Shown here in pieces: positions 26,259-34,942 of a stretch of 64,000 nucleotides of DNA. The notes beneath the pieces are model-generated. The model did not search any database, was not told the origin of the DNA, and worked only from the letters and a program-made list of their open reading frames with translations. This DNA comes from WRHT01 sp031550525 (GTDB lineage: Bacteria; Desulfobacterota; Desulfovibrionia; Desulfovibrionales; Desulfovibrionaceae). Position numbers and translations under genes: made by a program. The stretch lies in NCBI GenBank assembly GCA_031550525.1, contig JAVBON010000002.1, positions 124,001 to 188,000 of the forward strand. The letters run 5' to 3'. Numbering within the stretch: position 1 is the first letter of the stretch; each line of letters opens with the position of its first letter.

Positions 26259-26723
26259 ATGACAAAAACGGGCAAAAATATGAACTATTATGAAAAGGCT
26301 GACAATCTGCTGGTAGGGCTGTCGCGGCATATCGGTCTTAAAGAACCGCAGCATCTGGACAAATATGGAGAAACCTGGCTGGTGTCGGAAGGCAAAAAAT
26401 TTCTTTTCCGGCTAAATGAAATACAGCGTGAGCTTACAGTATCGGCCTATATAGCCCCTTTAAGCGGAGAAAACACCAAAAAGCTGGTGCTGCGCGAGCT
26501 GTTATCAAGCAATTTTTTCTGGGCCAATACAGGCGGCGGGGTGCTGGGGCTGGACAACACCAGCGGCTGGATTTGCCTTTCAAACACATACAAGCTGGAT
26601 AGCACGGCGGAAAACGCCTTCAACTCTTCTTTCCTGCGGATTCTGGGTTTGGTCAAATACTGGCGCAACCTTATGCTGTACCTTGATGTTGACGGCGACA
26701 CCGCAAGCTCAATGCAAGCTTAA
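26259..26723 (+). CDS. CesT-family type III secretion chaperone (first of two)
   Basis: A 154-residue protein with the Tir-chaperone (CesT) pattern: amphipathic N-terminal helix (ADNLLVGLSRHIGLKEP), beta segments around residues 38-60 (TWLVSEGKKFLFRLNEIQRELTVSAYIAPL), the ANTGGGVLGLDNTSGWICL region, and a C-terminal helix (SSFLRILGLVKYWRNLM). Such chaperones bind effectors or translocators before secretion. The start may be 26259 or 26280. The second copy begins 19 bp after the stop. No secretion apparatus gene or effector is visible in the window. Confidence 0.72.
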   Translation: MTKTGKNMNYYEKADNLLVGLSRHIGLKEPQHLDKYGETWLVSEGKKFLFRLNEIQRELTVSAYIAPLSGENTKKLVLRELLSSNFFWANTGGGVLGLDNTSGWICLSNTYKLDSTAENAFNSSFLRILGLVKYWRNLMLYLDVDGDTASSMQA

Positions 26724-26742
26724 ACATGGCAGGTGCATAATT

Positions 26743-27207
26743 ATGGACGAACGGGAACACGCCGCGCAGCTTGTAAACCACCTGGCGGAAGCGCTAAAAA
26801 GAAAGTCGCTATTCCTTAACGACGCGGACAGAGCCACATTGGAATACGGCAACATTCCATTCAGCATTTCTTACCTGCGAGAGCATAAATGCCTGCTGGT
26901 GCGCGCGCGCATATGCCAAATTGATCTGCAACTCGCAAACGATGAAGTAATGGAAAAACTGCTCAGCGCCAACCACGCGCATAACGAATCCGGCAGCGGA
27001 ATCATAGGGCTTGATGCCTCCACCAACACCCTGTACCTGACCGAGCGCATAGATTTGCCTTTGCGCGAGCAAGAAAATGGCTCAAGCCTGCTGACCCTGC
27101 TGGCGCGTATGGCGCCGGTAGCGCGCTGGGCGGCGAATTTGCTTGCCCAAAATCCGGCAAGCCAGACGGGGGCGGCCTCCTACAGCAATGCAAACGCCCC
27201 AGCCTGA
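26743..27207 (+). CDS. CesT-family type III secretion chaperone (second of two)
   Basis: A 154-residue protein with the same layout as its neighbour: N-terminal helix (AAQLVNHLAEALKRKSLFL), beta segments (ISYLREHKCLLVRARICQIDL), the ESGSGIIGLDASTNTLYLTERIDL region and a helical end (SLLTLLARMAPVARWAANLL). Sequence identity to the first copy is low, so they probably form a heterodimer or serve different substrates. The start at 26743 avoids overlap; AGGTG precedes it. A MITE-like element begins 13 bp after the stop. Confidence 0.68.
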   Translation: MDEREHAAQLVNHLAEALKRKSLFLNDADRATLEYGNIPFSISYLREHKCLLVRARICQIDLQLANDEVMEKLLSANHAHNESGSGIIGLDASTNTLYLTERIDLPLREQENGSSLLTLLARMAPVARWAANLLAQNPASQTGAASYSNANAPA

Positions 27208-27220
27208 GACCAGCCGGATA

Positions 27221-27449
27221 CTAGATAGTGTAGTCACGAGGGTCTTTTTGCCCTCTGCCTGCGTCAAAAAGTCTTTTTATTTGACGAGACACGGCCTGTG
27301 CCTCGCCCCTCCGGGGCGCTCGCGTTGCTCGCGTCCAATTATGCTTTCCTGCATAACTGTCGGTCGAGTACCGTAAGAGTATACTCCCTCAATAAAAGCC
27401 ATTTTCCTTGGCAGAGAACAAAAATACTCCTCGTGACTACACTATCTAG
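27221..27449. mobile_element. MITE-like element with 21-bp terminal inverted repeats
   Basis: The 21 bases at 27221-27241 (starting CTAGATAGTG) are the exact reverse complement of 27429-27449. The 229-bp unit has no ORF and contains several hairpins (GAGGG/CCCTC at 27239-27256, GTCAAA/TTTGAC near 27272, GCGCCCC-type near 27305). CTAG at both ends may be a 4-bp target duplication as made by IS5-family elements, leaving 17-bp inverted ends. Its inner part also carries the repeat core shared with two other places in the window. Confidence 0.75.
27290..27360 (+). repeat. Intergenic repeat core, copy A (inside the MITE)
   Basis: Consists of a GC hairpin (CGCCCCTCCGGGGCG), CTCGCGT-type spacer, TCCAATT (27334-27340) and a second hairpin TTATGC-TTTCCT-GCATAA, then CTGT. 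The same order occurs at 44150-44220 and on the minus strand at 63098-63175, with changes on both sides of the stems. Confidence 0.7.
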
Positions 27450-27455
27450 CCCAAC

Positions 27456-27482
27456 AGCCCCGTATGCGCAGCATACGGGGCT
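27456..27482 (+). terminator. Rho-independent terminator downstream of the MITE
   Basis: AGCCCCGTATGC, GCA loop, GCATACGGGGCT, followed by TTATTTATT. It is placed to end plus-strand transcription from the CesT pair, and is a possible second terminator for ftsZ. Confidence 0.75.
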
Positions 27483-27528
27483 TTATTTATTAATAAAATT
27501 AGAATTAAGCCTGATTGCCATAGGTTTT

Positions 27529-27558
27529 GGCCCCCGCATGCCAAAACATGCGGGGGCC
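27529..27558 (-). terminator. 12-bp hairpin after ftsZ
   Basis: GGCCCCCGCATG, loop CCAAAA, CATGCGGGGGCC, 88 bp after the ftsZ stop. The stem is very GC-rich but there is no T-run on either side. Confidence 0.55.
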
Positions 27559-27645
27559 TGTCCAAGGATAGGAAAGGAACTCTTGCCACCCCAAGCCCCT
27601 GCCGTGAGACAACAGGGCGGCGGTTACGGCTAAAAAAGCTATCTT

Positions 27646-28890
27646 TTAATTAGCCTGTTTGCGGATAAAAGACGGAATTTCCGACTCATCTCCGTCAAAT
27701 ATGAACAAATCGTCGCCAGGGTTATGCGCTATGGTCTGGGCCGGTTTGTTAAGGCGCACAATGGTAGGGGTATTCAAATCTCCCCCCGGCGTGACCGGAA
27801 ACCTGCGCCCATCCGGCGATGCTGACTGAAAAGCGCCTCTGTTAAGGCCGCCGGGCTGCGTTACGCCGCCCCTGGGGGCAAAGCCGCCCACGACTGGCTG
27901 CGGCTGAGGATCGGCAATAATGTGGTTTTGCGCGCCATTGTCAATGCCGGTGGCAATAACGGTAATGCGAAACTCGTCATTGGCGTCGTCAGAGAACACG
28001 CTGCCGAAGAAGATAGCGGCATCGGGGTGCGCGGCCTCGCGTATGATGGTTGCGGCCTCGGTAATTTCAGCCATGCCCACGTCGGCGCTGGCCGTAATGT
28101 TAAAGAGCACGCCGCGCGCGCCGTCAATGGAAACGTCTTCCAGCAGCGGGCTGGTAATGGCGTGCATGGCCGCCTCGTGGGCGCGGTTTTCGCCGATGGC
28201 GACGCCTGTACCCATAAGGGCCAGACCGGATTCGCCCATAACGGCTTTAATGTCCGCAAAGTCCAGGTTGATCATGCCGGGCTTGGTCAACAGCTCGGCA
28301 ATGCCTTTTACAGCTTGGTAAAGCACCTCGTCGGCCTTTTTAAGCATGTCTTTGAAAGTGGCGTTTTTAGGGGCCAGGTGAATCAGACGCTCGTTGGGTA
28401 TGGTAATAAGGCTGTCCACATGCTTGCGCAGTTCAGCGGCTCCTGCCTCGGCGGAGGCCATGCGGCGGCTGCCCTCAAAGTTGAAGGGCTTGGTCACCAC
28501 ACCCACGGTAAGAGCGCCCATTTCGCGCGCAATCTGCGCCACAACGGGGGCAGCGCCGGTACCGGTGCCGCCGCCCATGCCGGCGGTAACAAACACCATG
28601 TCGGCCTCGCCTATTATCTCTTCAATTTGCGCGCGGCTCTCCTGCGCGGCTTCAAACCCCACTTTGGGGTTTGCGCCAGCGCCAAGGCCTTTGGTAAGCT
28701 TGGCGCCAATTTGCAGCTTATACTCGGCCAGAGAGCCGACCAAGGCCTGCACGTCGGTGTTGGCCACAATAAACTGCACGTCGGCTATGCCGGAGGCAAC
28801 CATGTTGTTAACAGCATTGCCGCCTGCGCCGCCCACGCCTATGACTTTAATTTTCGGGAGCATGTCAAAGCCCAGATCTTCAAATTCCAT
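27646..28890 (-). CDS. ftsZ: Cell division protein FtsZ
   Basis: A 414-residue tubulin-like GTPase that builds the division ring. The N-terminal GVGGAGGNAVNNM and the tubulin signature GMGGGTGTGAAPVVAQ are intact, as is the T7 region NLDFADIKAVM. A disordered linker (about 320-400) leads to the conserved C-terminal peptide IPSFIRKQAN, which binds FtsA. It is the last gene of the dcw cluster, 40 bp after ftsA. Confidence 0.98.
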   Translation of the reverse strand: MEFEDLGFDMLPKIKVIGVGGAGGNAVNNMVASGIADVQFIVANTDVQALVGSLAEYKLQIGAKLTKGLGAGANPKVGFEAAQESRAQIEEIIGEADMVFVTAGMGGGTGTGAAPVVAQIAREMGALTVGVVTKPFNFEGSRRMASAEAGAAELRKHVDSLITIPNERLIHLAPKNATFKDMLKKADEVLYQAVKGIAELLTKPGMINLDFADIKAVMGESGLALMGTGVAIGENRAHEAAMHAITSPLLEDVSIDGARGVLFNITASADVGMAEITEAATIIREAAHPDAAIFFGSVFSDDANDEFRITVIATGIDNGAQNHIIADPQPQPVVGGFAPRGGVTQPGGLNRGAFQSASPDGRRFPVTPGGDLNTPTIVRLNKPAQTIAHNPGDDLFIFDGDESEIPSFIRKQAN

Positions 28891-28930
28891 TTTCCTCTCC
28901 TTCCTCGCAAAAGCTTTATACGGCAGTTTT

Positions 28931-30163
28931 TTACGAAATATCCTTAAACCAGTTTTTCATACGTTTGAACACGTCGTTGAACAGCGAGGTATCACGCGCC
29001 TTGAAGCGCACGGTTCCGCTGCCCATTTCCTTTTCAGCCCCATAGCACAAAAGGCCAACGGCAGTGGCGTACTTGGGGCTGTTGACAACATCTTTAAGGC
29101 CGCCCACGTTACGCGGAAAACCAATGCGCGTGGGCATGCCAAAAATTTGCTCACCCAGTTCCTGACAGCCGTCTATAAGAGCGGTGCCGCCTGTGAGCAC
29201 CACACCGGCAACGGCCTGATGCTTGTAGCCGGAACGGGTTAAATCCTGATCCACCAGCGCGAGTATTTCTTCCATGCGCGGCTGGCATATTTCGGCCAGC
29301 ATGCGGCGCGAAAGCATGCGCGGCGAGCGGCCGCCCACGCCGGGCACTTCTATGAATTCGTCATTGTGTACCAGGTCGACCATGGCGCAACTGTATTTTA
29401 CCTTTATCTCCTCGGCGCTGGCCAAGGGGGTGCGCAGGCCGTAAGCTATGTCGCTGGTCAGGTTTTGCCCGCCCACGGCCAGCACGCCGGTATGCCTTAT
29501 GGCGTTTTCGGTGAACACAGCTATGTCGGAGGTGCCTCCGCCCAAATCCACCAGTATCACGCCCAGCTCGCGCTCTTCGTCCGTAAGCACGGCCTTGGAT
29601 GAAGCCAGCGATTCCAGCACTATATCGGCCACGTCAAGGCCGCTGGTCTGGCAGCAGCGCACAATATTCTGCGCGCTGGCAACCGCTCCGGTTACTATGT
29701 GCACCTTAACTTCAAGCCGCACGCCGGCCATGCCCAGAGGGTCGAAAATACTGCGCTGGTCGTCTATTATGTATTCCTGCGGCAGGGTGTGAATAACCTC
29801 GCGGTCCACGGGAATATGCACGGCTTTGGCGTTTTCGATGGCCCGCTCAACGTCTTTGTCGTTAACTATGCCGTCTTTAATTTTGGTTACGCCGGGCATG
29901 TTTATGCCCTGAATATGGCTGCCGGCTATACCGGCGTAAACGGAGCGTATCTCGCACCCGGCCATAAGCTCGGCCTCTTGCAGGGCCTTTTGAATGGAGT
30001 TTACCGTATTGTCTATGCTTACAACCACGCCCTTGCGCAAACCGGTGGAAGGACAACTGCCTATGCCCACTATATCAACGCCGTCAGGCGTGGCTTCGCC
30101 CACCACGGCGCAAATTTTTGTGGTGCCTATATCAAGACCGACTATCAGATCCGATTTAGCCAT
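28931..30163 (-). CDS. ftsA: Cell division protein FtsA
   Basis: A 410-residue actin-like protein that anchors FtsZ at the membrane. GLDIGTTKICAVVGE (phosphate 1), the 1C domain (about residues 85-165), VDLGGGTSDIAVF (phosphate 2) and GVVLTGGTALIDG (adenosine motif) are present, and the C-terminal amphipathic segment FKRMKNWFKDIS is the membrane anchor. It lies between ftsQ and ftsZ in the usual order. Confidence 0.97.
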   Translation of the reverse strand: MAKSDLIVGLDIGTTKICAVVGEATPDGVDIVGIGSCPSTGLRKGVVVSIDNTVNSIQKALQEAELMAGCEIRSVYAGIAGSHIQGINMPGVTKIKDGIVNDKDVERAIENAKAVHIPVDREVIHTLPQEYIIDDQRSIFDPLGMAGVRLEVKVHIVTGAVASAQNIVRCCQTSGLDVADIVLESLASSKAVLTDEERELGVILVDLGGGTSDIAVFTENAIRHTGVLAVGGQNLTSDIAYGLRTPLASAEEIKVKYSCAMVDLVHNDEFIEVPGVGGRSPRMLSRRMLAEICQPRMEEILALVDQDLTRSGYKHQAVAGVVLTGGTALIDGCQELGEQIFGMPTRIGFPRNVGGLKDVVNSPKYATAVGLLCYGAEKEMGSGTVRFKARDTSLFNDVFKRMKNWFKDIS

Positions 30164-30251
30164 TGTCCTTCCTCCATCCGTGGGCTTTCAGGCCCGCGCC
30201 GCGTGGCGGCGCGCAGGTATTAACCCGCTTATTTTTTTATAATCAAATCTT

Positions 30252-31157
30252 TTAGGCCGGACGCTTGGCCACCCATACGTCTTTGCCATGGGCCCTTATT
30301 TCCGACATCTGCTTGAGCTCGCCCCGGCGCGACAGGTCATCCAGCACTTTCACCAGGTTAAAGACATTGGCGTCCCAGTTGTCCAGCCCTATAACCAGCC
30401 TTGCGCCCTCGCCCAGCCTTAGCTCCAGAGTTCTGGAGGCTGTGAGCCTTACCCATGAGGCGGTGGAAACGCTCAAGGGGAAATTAAGGTGCTCAAGGCT
30501 TTGCACCAGCTTTGGCAACTGGCCGGACAAATATTCCGCGCCCTGCTCTATTTCCAGCACCGGAAGCGAAGAAAAACCGCCCGGAGCCACCGGCGCTATG
30601 GGCGTACCGTAAGCATCGGCGTAAACAAGGGCGCCGTCCTGTTTTATCCAGTATTTTGGCTCGTATTCCTTAATCACTATACGCAGGCCATCCGGCAGCA
30701 TGCGCTTAACAGAAAGCTCGGCCACCCAAGGGTTGCCTGCCAGAGCCTTTTCCAACTCTTCAATGGATAGGGCCAAACTGTTCTGGCCGTAATTTACCCC
30801 GGCGCTTTCTAAAACTTCTCTAGACTTTAACCTGTTATGCCCATCTATTTCAATAGTTTTTAGGGCAAAATATGCACTATTTGTAAAGAAATTATAGGCA
30901 TACACCAATGACAGCCCTGTAACAAAAAAAAGCAACAATCCCAAGAAGATACCGCCGCCCCAAACAACGCTCCCGCGCATTTTCGCCTTGAAATCATCGG
31001 AAAAACGGTTATTTTTTTTGCCCGCCTTGCCATTGTTATGCAAATTTGCCCGTAAACGGTTGGCGTTGGAAAATTTTTTCAACTCGATTTTTCCGGCAGC
31101 TTTGGCGCCGCCGCGCGATGGGACCGAGCGGTTGGCATGTTTTTTTCTTAGGGCCAT
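30252..31157 (-). CDS. ftsQ: Cell division protein FtsQ/DivIB
   Basis: A 301-residue bitopic protein. Residues 1-65 are basic and cytoplasmic, a transmembrane helix lies near 70-92 (GGGIFLGLLLFFVTGLSLVYAY), and a POTRA segment follows (ALKTIEIDGHNRLKSREVLESAGVN). The FtsQ domain includes NPWVAELSVKRMLPDGLRIVIKEYEPKYW. It overlaps the murB stop by 10 bp. It links the FtsL/FtsI septal synthase to the ring. Confidence 0.93.
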   Translation of the reverse strand: MALRKKHANRSVPSRGGAKAAGKIELKKFSNANRLRANLHNNGKAGKKNNRFSDDFKAKMRGSVVWGGGIFLGLLLFFVTGLSLVYAYNFFTNSAYFALKTIEIDGHNRLKSREVLESAGVNYGQNSLALSIEELEKALAGNPWVAELSVKRMLPDGLRIVIKEYEPKYWIKQDGALVYADAYGTPIAPVAPGGFSSLPVLEIEQGAEYLSGQLPKLVQSLEHLNFPLSVSTASWVRLTASRTLELRLGEGARLVIGLDNWDANVFNLVKVLDDLSRRGELKQMSEIRAHGKDVWVAKRPA

Positions 31158-32068
31158 ACCTTAACCTCCAACTCCAGGCCCACCCCAAAACGCGCCTGTA
31201 CCGCCAGCACGGCATCTTCAATAAGCGCAAAGGCTTCTTCAGGCGTGCCGCCGCCCTCGTTAACCAAGAAATTAGCGTGTATACCGGAAAAAGCCATTCC
31301 GCCAAAACGCCTGCCCTTAAACCCACTTACGTCCAGCAGCCTTCCGGCGGCGTCACCTTGCGGATTTTTAAACACGCACCCGGCGCTGGGCAGCGCTATG
31401 GGCTGGCTGGCGCGTTTTTTCGCAAAACAGGACTGCACATGCGCCTTTAAATCTTCGGGCTTTTGCTGGGGGCAGGCGAAAACCGCCCTGGTTATCAAAA
31501 ACCAGCCGGAACCATCGGCCACGCCCCGCAATGCGGGTATTGAAAAATGCCTGTAGGCAAGCTCAAGCTCATGCGCGGGCAGCGTAACCAGCCCAAGGAC
31601 TGGCGAAAACAGCGTAACCTCATGCAGGCAGTCTTTAAGCTCGTGCCCAAAGGAGCCCGCGTTCATTGCCACGGCCCCGCCTACCTGACCCGGCACGCCA
31701 GCCAGGCCCGTAAGCCCTCCCAAGCCGCCTGCAACCATTTTACCCAAAAGCAAAGGCAAGGGAGTTGCGGCAGAGGCTTCCACCAGCGTCTTGCCTTTTT
31801 CCTCGCCTGTTATTTGCGGCATGCTGTCGTCAAAGGCGCGGCCCAAGGCAACCAGCACCAGAGGGAGCTTGCCTGAACGGGCCAAAATATTACTGCCGCG
31901 CCCAAGCATAACCGGCTTGCCTCCAAGGTCGGCAAGAGCCTGCGGCAATGCCTCCAGCCCTTTGGGATCTTCCACCGTAACTTTGGCAATGGCGGTGCCG
32001 CCCAGCCTTATGGTGGTAAGCCCGGCCAAAGACGGCGCGTCTGTTATGCTTAAGCCTTTATATTGCAT
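31148..32068 (-). CDS. murB: UDP-N-acetylenolpyruvoylglucosamine reductase
   Basis: A 306-residue FAD enzyme that reduces the enolpyruvyl group to give UDP-MurNAc. Visible features: TTIRLGG and MLGRGSNIL in the FAD domain, GLAGVPGQVGGAVAMNAGSFG, ELAYRHFSIP, and the substrate-side SAGCVFKNPQG with a Cys where some MurB types carry Ser. It lies between murC and ftsQ and overlaps ftsQ. Confidence 0.95.
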   Translation of the reverse strand: MQYKGLSITDAPSLAGLTTIRLGGTAIAKVTVEDPKGLEALPQALADLGGKPVMLGRGSNILARSGKLPLVLVALGRAFDDSMPQITGEEKGKTLVEASAATPLPLLLGKMVAGGLGGLTGLAGVPGQVGGAVAMNAGSFGHELKDCLHEVTLFSPVLGLVTLPAHELELAYRHFSIPALRGVADGSGWFLITRAVFACPQQKPEDLKAHVQSCFAKKRASQPIALPSAGCVFKNPQGDAAGRLLDVSGFKGRRFGGMAFSGIHANFLVNEGGGTPEEAFALIEDAVLAVQARFGVGLELEVKVWP

Positions 32069-32236
32069 GCTTTTTCCATTTTCCGCGAGTTAGCCGTACC
32101 GCCGTCTCAGATGCCTAAACCTTGCAAAGCTATTATTATGGTTTTTAAACAACCCAGAAAAACTCGTTTCATATCTCCCCCCCCAAATTTGCCGAAAAAA
32201 GCCTGAAAACCGCTGCCTGGAAATCCGGCCCAGTTA

Positions 32237-33598
32237 CTATTTACCATCCAGCCAGCGCTGGCCAACGTTCCAGATATTGCCCGCGCCCAGCGTCATAAAT
32301 AAATCGCCCGGTTTCAGAACGCCATCAAGTGCCGCCGACATCTCGTTAAAATTCTGAAAAAACTGCACGTTTGTGTTGGATACCTGCTTGATGCCCTGCG
32401 CCAGACTTTGCCCGCTTACGCCCGGAATGGGCGCTTCAGAAGCCGGGTAAATCTCGGTAAGCAAAAGCTCGTCGGCATCGGCAAAGGCTTTGCAAAAATC
32501 GCCAAACAAGGCCTGTGTGCGCGTAAAGCGGTGCGGCTGAAAAGCCACCACCAGACGCCTGTTAGGAAAGCTCTGTCTGGCCGTGGCCAATGTGGCGCGA
32601 ATTTCCGCCGGGTGGTGCCCGTAATCGTCCACCACCAGCACGTCGTTTTTAACGCCCTTACGCTCAAAGCGGCGGTTTACGCCGGTAAACTTGCCAAGGC
32701 CGCGCATGCATACATCCGCCGGAATTTGCGCCTGCATGGCAACGCCAATGGCTCCCAGGGCGTTCAAAATGTTATGCTTGCCTGGATGATGCAGGGTAAC
32801 TTCGCCCAGGGGGCAACCTTTAAGGCGTACTCTAAAGCGGCTGCTCTCGCCCATTTCCAACACTTCAGCCACCAAATCGTTACCCGCGCCAAAGCCATAG
32901 GTGATCACAGGGCGTTTGACTTCCGGCAAGATGCGCCGCAGGCCGGGGTCGTCTCCGCAAATCACGTTTATGCCGTAAAAGGGCACTTTGTTCATGAAAG
33001 CCAGAAAAGATTTATCTATGCTGGCCTGGTCGCCGTAAAAATCAACATGGTCCATATCCACGTTGGTAATTACGTTCATGATGGGAAAAAGGCAGAGGAA
33101 GGAACCGTCGGATTCATCGGCCTCGGCCAGCAAATATTCGCCTGTGCCCAGGCGGGCGTTGGTGCCGTAAGCGTTAAGCCTGCCGCCTATTATCACGGTG
33201 GGGTCCAGCCCGGCTTCTTCAAAAATGGCGGCGGTAAGGGATGTGGTGGTAGTTTTGCCGTGGGTGCCCGCAATGGCTATGCCGGTGCGCAGGCGCATAA
33301 GCTCGGCCAGCATTTCGGCACGTGGAATAATGGGTATGCCGCGCTCGCGGGCGGCCAGCACTTCCTCGTTATCGTCACGTATGGCGGTGGATTTAACCAG
33401 CACGTGCACTTCCGCCAGGTTGTGCGCGGCGTGGCCTATGGCCACGTTTATGCCCAAATCGCGTAAATGGCGCACGGCCGCGCTTTCAGCCATATCGGAA
33501 CCGCTTACCACGTAACCAAGGTTGTGCAGCACCTCGGCTATGCCGCTCATGCCGGAACCGCCAATGCCAACCATATGAATTTTACGTATTCTTTGCAC
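32237..33598 (-). CDS. murC: UDP-N-acetylmuramate--L-alanine ligase
   Basis: A 453-residue Mur ligase adding L-Ala to UDP-MurNAc. N-terminal HMVGIGGSGMSGIAEVL (nucleotide-sugar binding), AGTHGKTTTTSLTAAIF (P-loop), NVDMDHVDFYG and VDDYGHHPAEIRATLATAR are all conserved. It is separated from murG by 228 bp and from murB by 168 bp, larger gaps than elsewhere in the cluster, with no terminator seen in either. Confidence 0.97.
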   Translation of the reverse strand: MQRIRKIHMVGIGGSGMSGIAEVLHNLGYVVSGSDMAESAAVRHLRDLGINVAIGHAAHNLAEVHVLVKSTAIRDDNEEVLAARERGIPIIPRAEMLAELMRLRTGIAIAGTHGKTTTTSLTAAIFEEAGLDPTVIIGGRLNAYGTNARLGTGEYLLAEADESDGSFLCLFPIMNVITNVDMDHVDFYGDQASIDKSFLAFMNKVPFYGINVICGDDPGLRRILPEVKRPVITYGFGAGNDLVAEVLEMGESSRFRVRLKGCPLGEVTLHHPGKHNILNALGAIGVAMQAQIPADVCMRGLGKFTGVNRRFERKGVKNDVLVVDDYGHHPAEIRATLATARQSFPNRRLVVAFQPHRFTRTQALFGDFCKAFADADELLLTEIYPASEAPIPGVSGQSLAQGIKQVSNTNVQFFQNFNEMSAALDGVLKPGDLFMTLGAGNIWNVGQRWLDGK

Positions 33599-33826
33599 CT
33601 TGCATCCCCTTTATTTAATACGGCCTGTCACCGGCTCCACTTGCTATCAACTGCCAAGCTCTGCCACTCCGTATTCAAGTGGCCTCAACCCTTAAGAGTA
33701 ACTATCAACCCCAATTTCACCAACGTTGCCGGGTCAAGGGGGGTTCGAAACGGCACTCTAACGGTCCTGCCCCCGCATAACTTTCCGGCCAAAAACTGTT
33801 GCGCCTTTCAAATGCACAGCCACCAG

Positions 33827-34942
33827 TCAAACAGCGCGGGCCGCTTTTGCGGCAACAATTTTTTCAGCCTCTTCAGCCACGTTTCCGGCCGCCTTGGGCT
33901 GGGCCAGCAACAGAGCCGCGCAGGACATGGAGCGTAACGTATCGGAATCGGCCAGCATATCGCGCACTATTGCCAGCAGGCTCCCCTTTTTTATGTCCTT
34001 TTGCTCCATAAGCCGCGCCGCGCCCACTTTTTGCACCTGTTGGGCGTTAAAATACTGATGATTATGCGTGGCAAAAGGGTACGGAACAAATACAGCCGGA
34101 ACTCCAGCCACGGCCAGTTCGGCCAGAGTGGTGGCCCCGGCGCGGCATATGCTTAAATCGGCCCATTCATAGGCTTTGTTCATGTCGTCAATAAAGGCGT
34201 CCACGCGCACGCGAGCCGGCGGAAAACCGGCGCAAGCGGCTTGTACCCGCTCGTAATCAAGCTTGCCGCTTTGAATGCGTATGTTTAATCCGGCCTCAAG
34301 CAACCCTTCAAGATCATCCAGCACCGCGCTGTTAACGGCCTTGGCGCCCTGGCTGCCGCCCAGCACCAGCAGGTTTATTTCTTTAGCCTCACCAGCCTTG
34401 GGTGCCAACGCGCAGGCGTTTTCCTGCTTCAAATCTCGTATGTTTTTGCGCACAGGGTTGCCGGTGAGCACGCACTTGCCTTCTGGAAACCACTTTTCGG
34501 CGTCTGGTAAGGAAATGCACACCTTTTGCGCCATGCGCCCAAGCAGGCGGTTGGCAATGCCCGGCACGCTGTTTTGCTCGTGAACAAGGGTAGGCACACC
34601 ACGCAAGCGGGCCGCAAAAAGCCCAGCGGCCGCGGCATATCCGCCAAAACCGATTACCACGTCCGGGGCGAAATTTTTTATTATGGACCTAGCCTGCATC
34701 ACGCCGCGCAACATCATAAAACCCGCGCCAAGGGCCTTGAGCCCGCGCCCGAAAAAACCGCGCACGGCCAAACCCATAAAAGGCAGGCCCGCTTTTTCGG
34801 CCAGTTCTTTTTCTGGGCCGTATGAGCCTCCCATAAAAAGTATTTCCACGTCGGGCCAGCGCTCTTTAAGCTCTTCGGCCACGGCCAGGGCCGGAAAAAT
34901 ATGCCCGCCGGTTCCGCCGGTGGTTAATATTACTTTACGCAT
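33827..34942 (-). CDS. murG: UDP-N-acetylglucosamine transferase MurG
   Basis: A 371-residue GT-B enzyme forming lipid II from lipid I at the inner membrane. N-terminal TTGGTGGHIFPALAVAEEL and the C-terminal GGSQGAKAVNS, with CRAGATTLAELAVAGVPAVFVPYPFATHNHQ, are diagnostic. The first 8 bp overlap the end of ftsW. Confidence 0.97.
   Translation of the reverse strand: MRKVILTTGGTGGHIFPALAVAEELKERWPDVEILFMGGSYGPEKELAEKAGLPFMGLAVRGFFGRGLKALGAGFMMLRGVMQARSIIKNFAPDVVIGFGGYAAAAGLFAARLRGVPTLVHEQNSVPGIANRLLGRMAQKVCISLPDAEKWFPEGKCVLTGNPVRKNIRDLKQENACALAPKAGEAKEINLLVLGGSQGAKAVNSAVLDDLEGLLEAGLNIRIQSGKLDYERVQAACAGFPPARVRVDAFIDDMNKAYEWADLSICRAGATTLAELAVAGVPAVFVPYPFATHNHQYFNAQQVQKVGAARLMEQKDIKKGSLLAIVRDMLADSDTLRSMSCAALLLAQPKAAGNVAEEAEKIVAAKAARAV

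Noticed and set aside
27922..28947. Long plus-strand ORFs opposite ftsZ (up to 341 codons)
   Set aside because: They are antisense shadows of a gene with strong protein conservation; residues are Gly/Ala/His-rich without any domain.
32408..33466. 352-codon plus-strand ORF opposite murC, and similar long ORFs opposite murE (40602-41798) and ftsI (42782-43837)
   Set aside because: Shadow frames of well-conserved dcw genes caused by GC-rich codons; no start signals or domains.
33599..33826. tRNA-like GGTTCGAA segment between murG and murC
   Set aside because: No acceptor, D or anticodon arms can be formed around it.
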